Made by a program: the position numbers and the translations under genes | Origin: Apis mellifera | Taxonomy: Eukaryota > Arthropoda > Insecta > Hymenoptera > Apidae | NCBI RefSeq assembly: GCF_003254395.2 | Contig: NC_037652.1 | Span: forward strand, 3,931,001-3,995,000 | DNA: 64,000 nucleotides | Direction: 5' to 3' | Notes under the pieces: generated by a model | Seen by the model: only the letters and a program-made list of their open reading frames with translations | What the model was told of the DNA's origin: nothing | The model's database searches: none | In this document: positions 63,301 to 64,000 of the stretch, piece after piece | Numbering within the stretch: the stretch's first letter is position 1 | How the letters are laid out: the number at the start of each line of letters is the position of its first letter

Positions 63301-64000
63301 ATAGGGGATCGAGGACCACGCGTCACCCAGAGACCATCTAAACAGATTCGTATCTGACTGTAAAAACGCAAACAGTCGTTTCTCATCCCGAGGAAACGTA
63401 TTTTCCAATCCTCCACCGTGTATATTTCAAACCGTGTACGAAACAGGATCGAATCTTACTTCAACGCGAATCACTTCTTATCTTGTAATCGAAGAACTTT
63501 AGAAGACGTAAGTAAATTATTTATTCGAAGACAAGCTTCACAAGCTTTTTAATTGCTCTCTTTTTTCAAGTTCAAAGCACGACATTCGAACATATTTTTC
63601 TGCAAGAAAATTCCAAATTACCAGCATTGAAATCAGGAATGCGCGTAATGAAGCACCTTGGTAAAAAACTTGGTCATTAAAAATCAACCAAGCGGCCACC
63701 AAACACTCGAATTACCCGAGAACAACCCCATTCTCTTTCACTTTAAACTTCCTCCAGCTCCAAACAACAACCCCCATCCCCCCAATTTTCTCGCCACGCC
63801 CCTTCCCGAAACCTTCCCACCACTTCCCTCCAACTGTTCGAAACTGGAATAGCTCTGCAACGATACATATAATACGGATAATTATCCTGATCTTTTTTTC
63901 AATACATCATCTCGAGCAATGAAAATTTTATTTCTCCTCGATGCTTTAAATTGAGTAAAAACTCACAATTTAATTGGCCAACGAATCGAACGAGTTTCTA
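57341..64000. other. Gene-free stretch to the window end
   Basis: AT-rich DNA with GC-richer islands at about 57700-57800, 58380-58750, 59950-60200, 60960-61160, 61740-61900, 62640-62960 and 63230-63430. Frames of up to 156 codons (58545-59015) overlap other frames and carry no known motif. No tRNA, snRNA or transposon sequence was recognised. Confidence 0.5.

Overview
The window is almost certainly insect nuclear DNA, most likely a bee (Apis-like). The evidence is very AT-rich DNA alternating with CpG-containing GC islands, eight 60-82 nt GT-AG introns in the one clear gene, and many low-complexity tracts. The species assignment is an inference from composition.

Only one gene can be supported. 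Positions 2-2292 (+) hold the last nine exons of an axonemal outer-arm dynein heavy chain of the DNAH5/DNAH8 type. The window enters it in the AAA6 region and it ends at a conserved C-terminal CDIK-stop. An AATAAA lies about 100 nt beyond the stop. The remaining 61.7 kb contains no recognisable coding exon, tRNA, rRNA or autonomous transposon gene. The long ORFs there fall in GC islands or purine/pyrimidine tracts and match no family I know. This is either a large intergenic desert or a giant intron. A weak candidate first exon ends at about 3870 in a consensus donor (ATG|GTGAGT).

The desert is structured. From 8.5 to 11.4 kb lie three dispersed homologous elements whose stems differ in sequence but stay paired, a six-copy 150-bp tandem array, a 306-bp GC-rich block with 20-bp inverted ends, and a small hairpin whose 3' arm carries the miR-279 seed. 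From 11.4 to 14 kb is extremely AT-rich DNA with a diverged 240-bp duplication. From 14 to 55 kb GC islands alternate with AT-rich DNA, with two long inverted repeats (22.3/23.7 kb and 35.6/36.0 kb), tandem arrays at 28.0-29.5, 34.1-34.6 and 37.4-38.5 kb, a 59-nt sequence that folds exactly into a three-way junction (37325-37383), a near-perfect hairpin at 40.9 kb and a MITE-like element at 46.2 kb. From 55.7 to 57.3 kb lies a four-copy array of about 428 bp containing many TGCGCA half-sites. From 57.4 to 64 kb nothing specific was recognised.

The GC islands carry homeodomain and POU-like motifs (a GGATTAATCC palindrome, ATGCAAAT octamers, paired CACTTA sites). This fits, but does not prove, a cis-regulatory landscape. 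No function should be assumed for the non-coding elements without expression or conservation data.
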